A stretch of DNA of 64,000 nucleotides from NCBI GenBank assembly GCA_004154925.1, contig QJNS01000127.1, forward strand, positions 1 to 64,000, written 5' to 3'. The notes beneath the pieces were generated by a model. That model did no database searches, was not told the DNA's origin, and saw only the letters and a program-made list of their open reading frames with translations. The DNA is from Monosporascus cannonballus (Eukaryota; Ascomycota; Sordariomycetes; Xylariales). Shown here piece after piece: positions 1 to 12,935 of the stretch. A program made the position numbers and the translations under genes. Positions within the stretch are counted from its first letter, which is position 1, and every line of letters starts with the position of its first letter.

Positions 1-1205
1 AACCCCCCCCCCCCCCAAATGTTGATTACAGACATGCCCTCTTCGCGGCAAAGGAGATTCAGATAGAGCAACACCGCCAGGACTACCTAGGTAGGCCAGG
101 CCGACCAAGTTACCAGCTGGGAACCCCCCGGGAACCGATTCATCCCAAAAGAGAGCAAATGCACAAAGCAGGCCAAAGGTGGCCAAAGAACCGTGCTGTT
201 ACCAGCCCAACAGGCCATGAGCCGCTAGAGTGGCCCTGCACGGTTCAGACCAACCGAGTTGACACCGTTTACATTTTAGATGTTTCCAGGGCTGTAGTCC
301 AAGTAGAAGCACACCGCAATCCAAGCCCGCGGCGCGAGAGTCCATAACGGAATGTTTGGGACACTACTTGGGCTCGTCCTCCAGCGAGGCCTGGACGCTG
401 TCGCATCAAAACTCTCGAATGCTTCGATCGCTTAGCCTAACGCGGCCTAAGCTAGGGGCTGAAAGCCCGTTTCTTCGAGCTGGTAGTTAGAGCTCTACCT
501 ATGACACGTAGCGAGCATGACGTGGCGTAAAAACCAGCCAAAATAGACCCGTTGATAACTTCAATGTAATGTTTATAAACTCGTACTCTGGGCGGCACAA
601 TGCATGGCTTCGATTTGGTATTCCAGTCTCCATATGTGCGGTGTAGGAAGCCATATGGCGTTAAAGGAGTAATAAGGAGGGGTATATGCAGGTAGGTAAC
701 CCCCACTACAGGCGGGCAAGCATGAAGTGAGGTCACCACACTCACTACGTATCTCAGTGCTGGGCCTCAGATAGGTACCTGCCCAAAGAATAAGCCAATA
801 AATATCGCCGCAGCCCCGACCCGGCCGGCAAACCGAGAACAGCCGGGGTTTCTTTGAGCACGAGGGAGAAAAAAAAAAGTTTAGCTCCGTTGAAATTCAT
901 TTCATATGATGTTCTGCAGCTAGTCCCGCAGATAGACGATCGATACAACTTCTTCATGGCAAGACCAATTGGGTTTCATGTTCCCTTTACCTCTGTAAAA
1001 TATTCTTTTCAGCCTTGTCATTAATCCCATTGAATCATTTTCGGCGGACATCTTGCACACTTTGTAAGAGTAGCTAAAGCATAACTCCCCGGAGGCCGAG
1101 CCTTCTTTTTACCTTGTCTTGCATCACGGCTTGCTTCATCTGTTCTTACGCCATTGCTACCCTCACCTCGAAACCCCCCCTCTTGCATATATTTAGACTT
1201 CCACC
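1..1205. other. Left-edge intergenic region and CLU1 promoter/5' leader
   Basis: No convincing gene is visible. The window opens with a 14-C homopolymer at 3-16. The short open frames here show no recognisable domain or splice structure. The last 100-150 bases before the CLU1 start are pyrimidine-rich, as in many fungal promoters and leaders. Confidence 0.5.
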
Positions 1206-4200
1206 ATGGCCGATCAGCAAGAAATCACTCCTCAGCCTGCTGGTATGTCAAGCTTCTTCTCCAAGGATTGAGGAAGAACCGTCCCCTCGGTCACCAAGTA
1301 GCATATGACTAACTTCTCAAATCCTAGTCGAACCGCCAGCTCCTGATGCTAACGCACCCAATGGCGAAGTAACTGATAAAAACGCCGAGGCCACCGAGGG
1401 TGATGCTGAAGAGGCTGCTGACGGTAGGCCTAGGGATACCTCGTGTGTGTGCCTGCCTGCAGAAGAGTAACTGACTGCTTGAAGCTCTGTTCCCGCTGAC
1501 TATCCTCCTCCCCCATGATCCTAAAAAGATTCATGTCATGGTTAGTCAACCGGATTTCTCTCGCTTGCGGCGTTATGGTTCCGTTTATGCTAAGACCCTA
1601 TATAGGTCTCTCCACAAGAGCAAGTCCATGAGCTACGCCAATCCGTTATCGAGTTGCCTTCCGCCTTCCAGTACTCCTGCTTCCACCTCGAGCATGCGGG
1701 TGAACGGATCAACGACTTTGTGCAAATATCCGATGTGAAAGGTCTTGGCCCGGATGCCGAGATCAAGTTAGTGGAAGACCCCTACACGGAAAAGGAGGCG
1801 AGAATACATGTCATCCGAACTCGAGACTTAATCGGTGCTGCGGGGGATCGGACTGATACCCTCCATGGAATTCTGCCTGGCACCTCCCTCTTTGATTCGG
1901 TGACTGCCGAGGCCAAGGACCTTGATAATGTTCAAGCCAGCAGCTATAACTTCGAGGCTCCTGCGAATCCCTCGATCCTCTTACCAAAGGCGGAAGACCC
2001 GGCACCCAAGACGGTGAAGTCTTTGTCTCTGTCTCCGTGGAATCCTCCGCCGTATCACCTCAGACAGAAAGGTCACCTTCTGTACCTTCTCGTCACGACA
2101 AACGAGGGCGAGCAATACCAGATTACTTCGCATGTGGGCGGTTTCTACGTAAACAAGTCCTCGAATAGCAAATTCGACCCCTCGCCAAGAGCCGCCCCGA
2201 AGGCCCACTCGGCACACTCTCTGTTGACCCTGCTCACCCAGATATCGCCGTCCTTCTCGGAATCTTTCGAGCAACTGTTACAGTATAACAACCAAAAGGA
2301 CCCTCTTGCCACATTCCAGATGACGAACGCCATCCCTGCCGCGCCATGGCTTGTTCCTCCGCAATCCTCTCCGCTGTGCGCGCACAGCTCAGATATTACG
2401 AGGACTCAGGAGGGCTTCTTGATGGCCGGCGTCGACAACACAGACACGTTAAGAGACTGGAACGAGGAATTCCAATCCGCCAGGGAATTGCCCAAGGAAA
2501 CGGTCCAAGATCGTGTATTCAGAGAGCGGTTCATTTCCAAATTGTTCGCTGACTATACTGATGCTGCCGCTCGGGGAGCCATCCTGGTAGCTCGAGGAGA
2601 AGTCACACCTCTCAACCCAACGGAAGGTCGCGATGCCCAGATCTACGTATACAATAACGTGTTCTTTTCCTTTGGCGCAGATGGCGTGGGTACTTTCACA
2701 TCTGAGGGTGGGGACGACGCTGCACGTGTCGCCACTGGCAAAGACGTCAACGGTGTGAGAATTGTCAATCAGCTGGACATCGACGGGCTTTATAGTCCGG
2801 CAACTGTCGTCGTCGATTATCTCGGCAAGCGTATCGTTGGCCAGACAGTTGTCCCGGGCATTTTTAAGCAGAGAGAGCCCGGTGAGAACTCGATCGATTA
2901 CGGTGCAGTCGAAGGAAAGGACGTAGTTGCAGCAGATGAACGCTTTGTGTCCACCTTCGAAAAGCTCTCGCAGGCTTTGAGAGTCAAGAAACACCCGGTA
3001 TGGGACAAGGATGGAAAACGATTTGATCTAGAGGCTAGTGTCGAGACCAAAGGTTTGTTAGGCACAGATGGGCGGAAGTACGTCTTGGATCTGTACCGCA
3101 TCACGCCCCTGGATATTCTGTGGCTGGAAGATTGCGATGCGGCCGAAGCCGCTCAGAGCGGCGATGCTTACCCCCATCGCATGACCGTCTTGAGACCAGA
3201 ACTGGTTGAATCCCTCAGAACTCAGAAGTGGACTGTCTGGGTGAACAAGGAACTTGCTCGTATAAGGGAGAAGGCAGCTGCAAAGCCTAAATCTGAGGAC
3301 GAGAAAGCGGCCTCCAAGGACGAGGAAACCTCCGAGCAGAAAGAGAGTGCTGAGACCGAAGAGGAGAAGGATAGCGCTAAAACTGCGGAGTCGAAGGAGG
3401 GTGCTAAGGACGAAGAGTCCAAGCCCGAAGAGCCGAAGGAAGAGAGCACCGAAAACGAAAACCAGGAGCGAATTGACACCTCCAACTTCTATTTTGCGTT
3501 GAACCCAGACGCATTCAGCGGTCAGGTCCCTCGGACCGACGAAGAGAAGGAGCAGCTTGCTGCTGACGAGGAGGACGTTCGAAACGCATGCAAATACCTG
3601 CGTGATAACGTAATCCCTGACTTCGTCAACGATGTCAAGTCCTCGGACCTGCCCTTCCCGACTGATGGCCACTCCTTGACCAGGATGTTGCACAAGCGTG
3701 GTGTTAATATGCGCTATCTCGGCAAGGTCATTTCCCTTTGCGAAGGTCCGAGACTCCTGCGTCTCCGGGATCTTTGCCTACGAGAGGTGATTTCGAGAGC
3801 CTTCAAGCACGTGGCAAGCAAATACTTGCGGTATCTGCCTCTGCCCCTGACATCTGCCTGCATCGCGCATCTCCTCAACTGTCTCCTCGGCGCGGGTCTC
3901 AACAGCAAACCTACTGCTGACATCGACGATTCGCTGAAGGCATTATATCCGGAGGCGGACCTTGCATTTGCGAATGCGACGCCCGAGAGTCTTCGGCGGG
4001 AAATCGAGAGCGAAGCGGCTCGCCGCTTCAAGGTTAGTCTAGACCAAGAGTGGTATGCTAAGTCGAAGCATCTCCAACTCCTCCGTGAGATTTCCTTGAA
4101 ACTCGGTCTTCAGTTGCAGGCCAAGAACTTCCAGTTCACAAGCGAGTCACCCAGCACTACCGCGGAGATGGCCAATGGAGCCGCCCCAAGCGGCGTGAAT

Positions 4201-5304
4201 GGACAGGAAAACGGAGAGAGCAAGAACAAGAAGAAGAAGAAGGCTAGAGAGGGTTCACCAGCTTCAACCGCTTCCTCTACTAGTGCGCCGTGCACTTTCA
4301 CTGCGGATGACATCGTCAATATCGTACCGATAATCAAGGACTCTGCTCCCAAGAGTGCGATTTCGGAGGAGGCCCTAGAAGGCGGCCGGCATTCCATCAT
4401 GCAGAACAATAGGAAGATCGGCCAAGAGCTGCTGTTGGAGTCTTTGACCCTCCATGAGCAAATCTATGGCATTCTTCACCCCGAGGTTGCGCGCGCATAC
4501 TCGACCCTATCTCAGATCTACCACCAGCTTGATGAGAAGGAAGCCGCGGTCGACTTGGCGCGAAAGGCCGTCATCGTGTCGGAGCGGACGATCGGCATCG
4601 ATTCTGCGGAGACGCTGCTCTACTACCTGAACCTGAGCCTATATGTGCACACATCGGGCGACAGCAAGACGGCTCTCACATACGTTAAGCACGCTCTCGA
4701 CTTGTGGAAGGTGATCTACGGACACGATCATCCCGACTCCATCACGACGCTGAACAATGCGGCGGTCATGCTTCAGCACATGCAAGCTTACCACGAATCG
4801 CGCATCTGGTTCGAAGAGGCCCTTGGCGTCTGTGAGCGCGTGATGGGCAAGCAGTCCCTCAGCTCCGCTAGTCTGCTGTTCCAGCTAGCCCAGGCGCTGG
4901 CTCTCGACAGCGAGTCCAAGGCGGCCCTGACAAGAATGCGCGAGTGCTACAACATCTTCCTGAAGGAGCTCGGCCCCGAGAATAATAACACCAAGGAGGC
5001 CGAGACGTGGCTGGAGCAGCTGACGCAGAACGCCGTGGCCATCGCCAAGCGCGATAAGGACGTCCAGCAACGACGACTTCGCGCGGGTATTCGGTTCCCG
5101 CCACGCAACGCCGCGCTCGGCGGCGGCGCCTCGGCGTCGGCCCAGGAGTCCACCTCCAAGGCGGACAAGCCGGCCATCGACTCCCGCAGCATCGATGACC
5201 TCATCAAGTTCATCGAGGGTAGCACCTCGCAGAAGAAGAGTACCAAGAAGCGACCCGGCCGTGGCGGGCCCAAGATGCGCGTCGGCGGCGGTGCGGCCGC
5301 TTAA
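1206..5304 (+). CDS. CLU1: Clustered mitochondria protein (CLU1/CluA, eIF3-associated p135-like)
   Basis: Large cytosolic RNA-associated protein needed for normal mitochondrial distribution; the yeast orthologue co-purifies with eIF3. I read four exons: 1206-1242, 1328-1423, 1485-1540 and 1606-5304 (introns 85, 61 and 65 nt, all GT-AG), giving 1295 aa. The start MADQQEIT sits in a good context (ccaccATGG). Removing the third intron restores an uninterrupted CLU N-terminal ubiquitin-like region (VSPQEQVHELRQ, then LPSAFQYSCFHLEHAGERI). The CLU domain lies at about residues 340-590, followed by an acidic Lys/Glu-rich linker (about 619-682), an eIF3-p135-type middle region, a Lys-rich patch near 936, and C-terminal TPR repeats (about 998-1208, with HPEVARAYSTLSQIYHQL and HPDSITTLNNAA). 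Length and order fit the family. The family call is very secure; small errors in the first three exons are possible. Confidence 0.96.
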
Positions 5305-7800
5305 TCTGCGTGTGGTAACGATGCTAAAATGAAGATATGTCTTTATGACGGTAACGAGATAATGGTGCATCCATGCACTATATGATCGGCTATCCTCGGA
5401 TTTGGGACCGTGCGTTATGTGGATGGGTCGGAATGACCTACCAGGGCTCGGCGGTGGCGCACGCACCAGGGCTATCTTCAGGACGTTGGAACGCGTGTGC
5501 TCCTCGTCGGGAAGCGACCTTTGTATATCAATTTTCCGTCCTTTCTGGCAGGTCTGGTTGGTTGGTTGGTCGGTCGGTCGGTCGGTTGGTGGGCTGGTGT
5601 ATATACAAAAAAAGAAACATATACTGATGGGTCGGGTGCGTGGTGATGGTCATCCACCACCCCCTGGCGGATACATATCGGGGACCGGGACCGGGACCGG
5701 AGTTTTGGGATCGGATCGGAAACCCCCGTGTTGGTTTACCCCCATACCTATACTGTCTATCCTGGACCACGGATTGGATTGGATGGGGGCGTACAAAAAA
5801 GAAAGAGCAAAAAGAAAGAAGATGGAGAGATGGGCTGATGCATAACCAAATGCTCCCGTCCCTCGTCTCGTGACCGCCGCCATTGGCGCGCGTTGTCTCG
5901 TTAATAGACCTCCTCACTCTAACTTGGCTTGTCTCTCGCATTAGTTTAGCTGGTTGGCCGGTCGGTAACTACGGACCTAGGTACTCGTTCACCTTCACTT
6001 TTTGTGTTGAATGCGATGTGATGCGATGTTCGTTGCGCTGCGCTGTGCTGCGAGGCCGGCGTGGCTGGATTGTTGGCCTGTGGGCGGCCATCCCTTTCCC
6101 TGAGTATAGGTGTTTTGCTACCTGTTGTACTCTTTAGCTGCGGTTTCGAATTATGCAGAATCTGACAGGGGCATGGACGCATTCGAAGGGCATATCGAGT
6201 CCTCCCTATGTGCGTGTTGGTGTATAGAGCGTTATGCCGGTCAATCCCCCGATATTATGCGCTCTTTGGGAAATCTATCATCTCACTCTGCGAAGCATAT
6301 GAATGTTGCTTCACGTATACGAGTAGGTTAGGTGGCTTTTAGCAGCCTACGTAGGTACAGTGAACATACCTCTTTGCGAAGGCTTGCGAGGCGAAAGAAG
6401 GGGAGTGTTGGTATCATGGCCGAGTCCCTCATTAAGCTTCAAGCCAGTGCCTCAAACCAGGGTCTAATACTAAGTTCCAGGAGTTGGGATTCGTGCTACC
6501 TACATACAAAGGCTGAACAAATAAGGGTTCACCTCGGCGCTCCGGTGGCTGAGATTTTGTAGAGACTCGGGACATGCAGAGTTTGCGCGAGAGGGCTGAC
6601 TTGAACTCTAAGACGACAGCTCAACATGAAGGTAATGCAACATACAACGCGCTTGTTTGAGCTGGCGGCTACCTACTTGGTAGGTATTGTTCATGGTTGC
6701 CTTCAATAGCGCGCCCGTAGGGGGTTCCGTAAAACGACCCCAGTTCCTGTTTTTGCTGTAAAACAGGTCAGGATATAACTTGCCTGGAAAGCCGAAACTG
6801 TGTTGGATTGATGTAGAACCTTCTTTTCCGTCTTCAAAACAGCCAAATGTCCTATTATTAGGACCGGTATTTAGGAGACAATCCACATGCGTTAACAGGA
6901 TGCATTACGGTAAAGCAAAGTATAGGTATGTATGTTTGCTGATTGATGGATAAGTGCACGGGGGACGGAAAAATCACTTAAAGCTGGACTTATGCAGAAA
7001 TCAGGTAGAGGGGCTGAGTGAGCAGGATGAGGAGGAGGCGGCTCTTTCGCTCATAAATTTTTCGTTAATGGGAAATGGTGGGGAAGCGACGCGAACTTAA
7101 GTTTGCAGGGATGAATAACGAGTCAAGAGCGCGACAGTTTTTAAACAAAAGCCCCCCCACCCCAGTTACCCAGCCATCGTCAAGCCGATTTGCCAACCGG
7201 GGAACCACCTTCTCTACAATATTGTTCTCCTTAGATTTATCATATTGTGGCATTTATTCTTTCCCGCTGCAATCGCTTCATTACAGAAGTTCTGATCTCG
7301 ATATACGACCACTTCCCGACACGAATAACCCAATTACGCAACTCCGGTTTGTAGCTGACGGACTCTATCGTACCCCCGTTGGCGCACGCATCCCTGTTGG
7401 CCGTTGCGATAATCGTCATCGTCAAGCGGGCCTCGTCTGCCGCTTCCGACCACCTCAGCCTTCATTCTGCTGGCAATTTACTCCCTATGCTTGTTGTCGC
7501 ATCCTAAGTTCTATTTACGCTGAATAGGCGCGTCTTCTTTTTTTACCCCCCCTCCTCCCTTATTCAGGTGTCGCATTGCCCTCGGCAGGGAGGCAGCCCT
7601 TTGCGACCACATTTCAACTTGTGCCTTGTAATATTACTCAGCATACACGCGCCGCATCTGAGAATCTTGGGGGCGCATCGTGAACCCCCCGGAGACAAAA
7701 GCGCATTTCCACGCGCAATCTTTCAAGGCATCCAGTATCGAGTCAACGAGGAGGCTTCGGGCCTGTACTGTCGTCTGTAATGTGATGTAATGCGCGTCGC
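5305..7800. other. Intergenic region between CLU1 and the forkhead gene
   Basis: No gene recognised in 2.5 kb. It holds the CLU1 3' region, a degenerate tetranucleotide repeat (GGTT/GGTC) around 5555-5596, short ACCGGG repeats near 5690, and a pyrimidine-rich stretch with a C run near 7545 that looks like the leader or promoter of the downstream gene. Confidence 0.5.
5555..5596. repeat. Degenerate (GGTT/GGTC)n tetranucleotide repeat
   Basis: About ten tandem 4-bp units switch between GGTT and GGTC. It lies about 250 bp downstream of the CLU1 stop. Simple slippage repeat; no function suggested. Confidence 0.85.
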
Positions 7801-10034
7801 ATGACCAAGCACTTCACAACCATGCCACCCTCGTCAAAACGCTCCTCCCAGAGGACTCGCCGCACTCGCGATCTCAACCCGAGCCCTATCCCTACTGCCG
7901 CCACTCCCGAGCAGTCTTCACCCTCACGGCCGGCAAAACGCAGGAAGAAGGTAAATACCAGCTCGGGATTCCCCTCCAAAGCCGGAATCATTCAATCAAC
8001 TAATTCGCTGTCCATCTAGCTCCGGGAGCCTTCTTCGGAACCCGTAGAGGATGAAGAGTCCAGCCTCCTTACAATCGATCACTCCGCCAACCCCACCAAC
8101 GGTAACGACGAAGTTGGTCTGCTTACCCAAGTGGTCCAGCGTCTACATTGCGTCCCGGTCCAAGCAAGCACCGATCATGCAAATGTAATCCATGAAGCAA
8201 AGACCGAGGATATTGAGGCATATGCCAAGATAGCTGCTCAGGACTGGACCTACTACATCACCACCCTCTCTATCAACATCGGCCGGAATTCCGAACCTAA
8301 TGCCGGCCCATACGACCCCGAAGACAAGGACTACGTACACATCGACCTTGGCCCCAGCAAGATCTTCTCTCGCCAGACTGCTACCATCTATTTTGATTCC
8401 GAGGCGGGGAGATGGTTCCTCCAGGTCAAGGGGCGCAATGGCATTAAGATCGACAACGCCCCTATGAAAAAAGAGGGCCCGCCTCATCCCCTTACCAGCG
8501 GCGAGGTCATCGAAGCTGGCGGCGTTGAAATGATGTTCGTGCTACCAGAAAATATCAGTTCTCTTCGCATCCATCCCATTTACCTCGAGCGCGCCGGGCT
8601 GAAGCCGCAGAGATCAAGCCCTGTACGCGAGACTAGAACTGCGCTCCCTGGTCTACCCTCTTCCGAGCTGTCTTCGACGCAGCATACTACGAGACCGCCC
8701 TCATCCCGGAGTAGCCACTTTCAGCAACCGATTGCGCCCGCTCCTCCTGATTATAAGAGACCCGGAACCCCACCGTCGGCTAGAAGCCGAACCGCGGCTT
8801 CTCATAATAGGTCTCCGAACCGCAACACCTCGAGCGCGATCATCATGAACCAGGGTGATGTGGACCTGAGCAAGGATGAGAACAAGCACATCAAACCCCA
8901 TTTCAGCTACGCCCAGATGATCACGCAGGCCATTATGGCCACCGAAGAACACAAACTAAACCTCGCTGGAATCTATCAATATATCACCAATAACTATGCA
9001 TACTATAGGCATCAAAACGCTGCTGGCTGGCAGGTAAGGATCATTAACATATCGTTCGAGTTGGGGATTCGGCGCTGACCCGGTTGTAGAACTCAATCCG
9101 GCATAATCTGTCGCTGAACAAATCATTCTCGAAGGCGCCCCGCTCAACAGACGAGCCAGGCAAAGGTATGAAGTGGGAGATAGTGCCCGAGGCCAAGGAA
9201 GACATGTTCAGGGTTGCCTATAAGGGCGGCCGGGGCGGCCACCGTGGTTCCTCCGCACCTTCTTCCCCGAATCAACCTAACCAGCTGAACTACATCACGC
9301 AAGGTCCCAAGGATATGGCGGCCCGGGATGGTGGCTCCGCCCGAAGGCGGAGGGTATCGCCTACTGGCTCTCCGGCTCCGACCTCTTCCGTAGACCCGCC
9401 ACATATGACACCGGACCGCAAATTTCTCCCGTCGGGTCCCGGAAGTTTCCAGGATGGCAGCCCACTTCCTCGCCCTCGCAAGGCGCTGAACGGTTCTGGC
9501 TCATTCGGTGCCTCTGATGGTCTTCCACGCTCCCCTCCTACCCTCTCGTCCTCCTATGCCCAGGATGAGAACACTTCTTTTGTCACACCGGCGCCCCATA
9601 AAGTCCACCCCCGTCTCGCGCCTCCTAGCACTGCCCAACGGCCCAGCCAACATATGCCGACCAGCTCGCCCGCTCCCTTTTGGAAGTACGCCGATATCAA
9701 CAGCACACCTTTCAAGCCGGACTATGACATGAGCCCGACCAAGCCCTTAGGCTTGCCCAATAGCAGCAGCCCGCCGGGTGTCGCTGGCGACCGATCACCT
9801 GTCGCCAGTCCTACCAGATCGGGGCGAGGACAGACGCAGGAGACAGCCACGATCATCGCTGAGGATGAAGAAGAGGAAGGCGGTTTCGACCTGACCAAGT
9901 ACAACCCACCACCTTTCCCTCTAATTCTTGTGAGCAGTATGTGACTAACATGTTATCACAGGGGATTCCAGAGTATTAGTTCATACCACGCTCCCATAGC
10001 AATGGGCGGTTTGGTACCGAGGGCAGGGAAATAG
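7801..10034 (+). CDS. FKH2: FHA-forkhead transcription factor (Fkh1/Fkh2 type)
   Basis: Nuclear DNA-binding factor of the group that regulates cell-cycle and developmental genes. Four exons read: 7801-7950, 8020-9033, 9090-9898 and 9962-10034 (681 aa). The phospho-peptide-binding FHA domain lies at about residues 135-215 ([30 protein letters not shown]). The forkhead domain begins near residue 342 ([15 protein letters not shown], then [15 protein letters not shown]) and is interrupted by intron 2, resuming with [13 protein letters not shown]. The C-terminal half is Pro/Ser-rich and probably disordered. The last exon comes from a GTACAA donor that joins DLTK to [14 protein letters not shown]. 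Without it the frame runs a few codons to a stop at 9944. A second in-frame ATG at 7822 (MPPSSKRS) could be the true start, and that is the form I would expect from relatives. Family certain; whether it is the FKH1 or FKH2 orthologue is not. Confidence 0.93.
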
Positions 10035-10839
10035 GGCGCATAGCGGCGTCGCAAGTGGCGTTAGGTCGTTCTGGTTGCTATTGGTGATACCCATCGGGCT
10101 GTTTTTGTGTGTGCGTGTGCCCATCGGATGGCGTCTGGTGGCGGCGGGTTTGACCGGCGAACGGCGTCACATGTTCGTCCTGATTGACGGCGGTCACTTT
10201 CGACGGCGGGTTGTTTAGCTTATCCAACAACCTACGACGCTTTCCCCACGGAGTCACGTCTTCGAAGTTGCGGTAAAGCGGTATTTGGGTGTAAAATTCG
10301 CTGTTTGCAAAAATCACAGTCGGGTCCAATCACCGCGTGCATTTATTTGGCTCGGTTACTTCCAATTGGGGTGACGTCTCGGTAGCGTCAGTCTGGCTGC
10401 AGCAGGACTTCGTGTATAGACGCAATCGCCTGCTTCTCCTCTGAATTGCCCCCCTTGTGTGTGCCTGTGTGTATGTGTATGTGATTCTACAGTCTCCGTT
10501 AAATCTCCCCCTCGTGGTGAAAAATAGTCGGGTACCCTTGCTCTACATCCCAGTCCCTCTCGGTCTCCTTGGCAGGAGCAGCAGTTACTAGCGTTGAATC
10601 GAGGCGATCTACATGATGTGTAATGTAAATTAGACGTGTATTTGCATGCGTTAGGATCTCCGGATCGTTCGTATCCACCACGCAATACGGCCGCACAGCC
10701 CGCGGCAACGACTTAGGGTATAGGAGCCCAGCCGCCCAAGAAGCGAGCCTTTAACTGCGACTACAGGTCCTTCCTCCATCGATCTACCCGTCTGGTCCAT
10801 TTACCCGCCCCGCACTCACACACCCATCCACTCGCTCGA
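10035..10839. other. Convergent intergenic region between forkhead gene and DML1
   Basis: Shared 3' region of two convergent genes. It contains GT-rich dinucleotide-like tracts near 10105-10120 and 10455-10485. No RNA gene or conserved frame seen. Confidence 0.5.
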
Positions 10840-12935
10840 TCAATCGTCGTCGTCGTCGTCGCTCCCGCTCGACCAGCCCTCGCGGTAGCGCTCGGCGATG
10901 TCGGCGAGCTCGTCGTCCACGGCCTCGCGGTCCTCGAGCCCCACGGACCGCACCACGGCGCCCCGCAGGCCCCGCACCTTGGCCGCCACCGACGAGTCCA
11001 CCGACAGCGCCGTGCGCACCGCCGCCTTCCCACCACCGCCACCGCCGCCGTCCCCGCCGCCCAGCTCCGATAGTGTTGGTAGCAGGTTCTGCGGGTAGCT
11101 GTCGAGGATCGGGAACCCGAGGGCGCTGTGGTAGCTGTTGTTCGTGGTTTGCATCGTCAGTACTTCTTCTGCCGGGTGAGGGCGGGGTTGTTGGGGGGGG
11201 CCTAGATAAAAGGGGGACCGGTGCGGTAAGAAAAGGGGGGGTGAGGGGGATAATGCCGATGTTGCACTTACTTATGAACCTTCTTTGGCTGGCGCCGCGT
11301 GGTATAGCCACCCCGCTGCGCTTGCAACTGTGCTTCGCCCTCATTTCCGCCTGTGAATTCGGGGTTCTCCGGGCCCCGGTACGTTAGGAACTGGCTGAAG
11401 ACGTGGCGTTTCCGACTGCTCCTCCGTCCGCCGGGGTCGTTCAGATCGAGCTCCTCGGGAGACGAGAGATCGATGTCCAACGACACCGCGCCGCCGCCGT
11501 CCCGGGACCCCGACTCGGAGACGTCCTCCTCGCGGGCGTAAGCGTCGCGACCGGCGGCGAAGAGCTCCGCCCCCCTCCCGTTGACGGCGGCGGCGGCGGG
11601 GCCGCCATTGAGCCCGCTCGCGTCTCCGTTCCGGGGCGACGGCTCGACGACACTCATCTCGAGGTTCGCGATGGTCTGCTTGCCGAACACGTTCAGGAGG
11701 TCCGCGACGTTCCCCAGGCTGCTGGAGTTGGCGCCGTCGGTCGCCCTCAGCCGCGTGTAGAGCGTTGTGCTCTCGAGGGCCGCCGCCAGGAGCCCCGTCA
11801 CGCTCCAGGGCGAGGACGGGTCGACGCGCACGCCGGGCGGCAGCGGGCGCCGCGGCAGCGCCAGGGGCACGATGAGCGTCGCCTGCGAGTTGAGCTCCAC
11901 GAGGGCGCGCGCCTTGTTGACCAGCCTCAGCAGGCGCTTTTCCTGGTTCCGCGAGGGTAGAGTCAGCGAGCAAGCAAGCAAGCAGTCAGGGCGGAGTAAC
12001 GTTTTCAAATAAGAAGCAGATTCAGGGACGCGGAGACTTAGGAGATTCACGAATCCGCACGCACCCTCGGCAAGCCGGCGCCGACCGGATCCTGCACGCC
12101 CCAGACCCAAATGGGGATCTTGCCGTACTCGTCGCGCAGGCGCTCGACGTAGCGCGCGGCGAAGCCGCCCCAGGCGTCGTCGAGCCCCGCCATGACCTGC
12201 AGGCCCTGCATGCGGTCGGCCTCCTCGACGAAGGGCCGCAGGTCGCGGTCGGCGATGTCGTGCTCGCGGTCGAGGGCGGCGAACAGTTCCTCCCCCGACC
12301 GCCATCTCTCGAAGGGCATGATGGCCGAGTTGAGCTCGTACTCGTTTAGCTGCACCGCCGACCGCGGGTGGAAGAACACCCGGTTGAAGTCCGACCAGTA
12401 CCGCACATCGCCCGGCGCCAGCGGCCCCGGCGCCGCGAGCCCCGCGTCCAGGCTCGCCTGGTACGGGCTCGGCTCTATCGGCTGCTGTCTTTGTATCACC
12501 GTCTGGCCGCCCCTATAAATCTTTATTATAGGCTCTTTAATCTTGAGACTTCCCCGGGTGCGAGGGGAGGGGCGGAGGCGGACGATACGTGCCGGCTTAC
12601 CATAAGGACGAGGACGAGGGGTCATCGCCCGCGTCGTATAGCGCGTTGATTTTCCGCAGAGACCCGAACCCGCCTTTCAAGTCGTAGATTACGGTCCTCG
12701 GCATGAACGTCTCGGTGCCGTCGGCGCCTAGGCCGGGTCTGAAATGGACGTCATGATCTACGGGCGATTCCTCCTCGGGACCATATGTGAAATACGACTC
12801 CTGAGCAAAGTATCAGTCAAAAAGCACCAGCATATAACTGAAGAGGGCGTAAGTTTTGCCTGCCTGGGTATTCCAGAAATGAGTTGCTAGGTAGTTGCTC
12901 TGCTGGCCAAGCTGTAGGGTGATAATCTCACGCAT
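10840..12935 (-). CDS. DML1: DML1/Misato family protein (tubulin-like, mitochondrial inheritance)
   Basis: Member of the fungal DML1/Misato family, which carries tubulin-nucleotide-binding-like folds and acts in mitochondrial DNA inheritance and partitioning. Exons on the minus strand: 12935-12864, 12800-12601, 12512-12065, 11942-about 11272, and a last exon ending at 10840. The protein starts [20 protein letters not shown], then has the family motif [23 protein letters not shown] and [16 protein letters not shown], and later [12 protein letters not shown] and [15 protein letters not shown]. The C-terminus reads [17 protein letters not shown] and ends in an Asp run encoded by a CGT-type microsatellite. 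Intron 1 has no GT donor and fits only a GC-AG intron. The junction between the last two exons is uncertain: the strong GTAAGT donor at 11271 leaves the conserved last frame out by one base, whereas a weaker GTGGCT donor at 11311 keeps it in frame. Divergent from the PRXL2-like gene. Family call is secure. Confidence 0.9.

Noticed and set aside
1..20. C-run at the window start as a possible telomere
   Set aside because: It is a plain C homopolymer with no CCCTAA/TTAGGG repeats.
2449..2994. 181-codon frame antisense to CLU1
   Set aside because: Shadow of the conserved CLU1 coding sequence on the opposite strand.
10784..11344. 186-codon minus-strand frame across the last DML1 intron
   Set aside because: It is the off-by-one frame of the conserved DML1 last exon and reads as Arg/Gly-rich translation of GC-rich DNA. 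Used only to show the frame conflict.
11403..11960. 185-codon plus-strand frame inside DML1
   Set aside because: Antisense shadow in very GC-rich exon sequence, where stops are rare.
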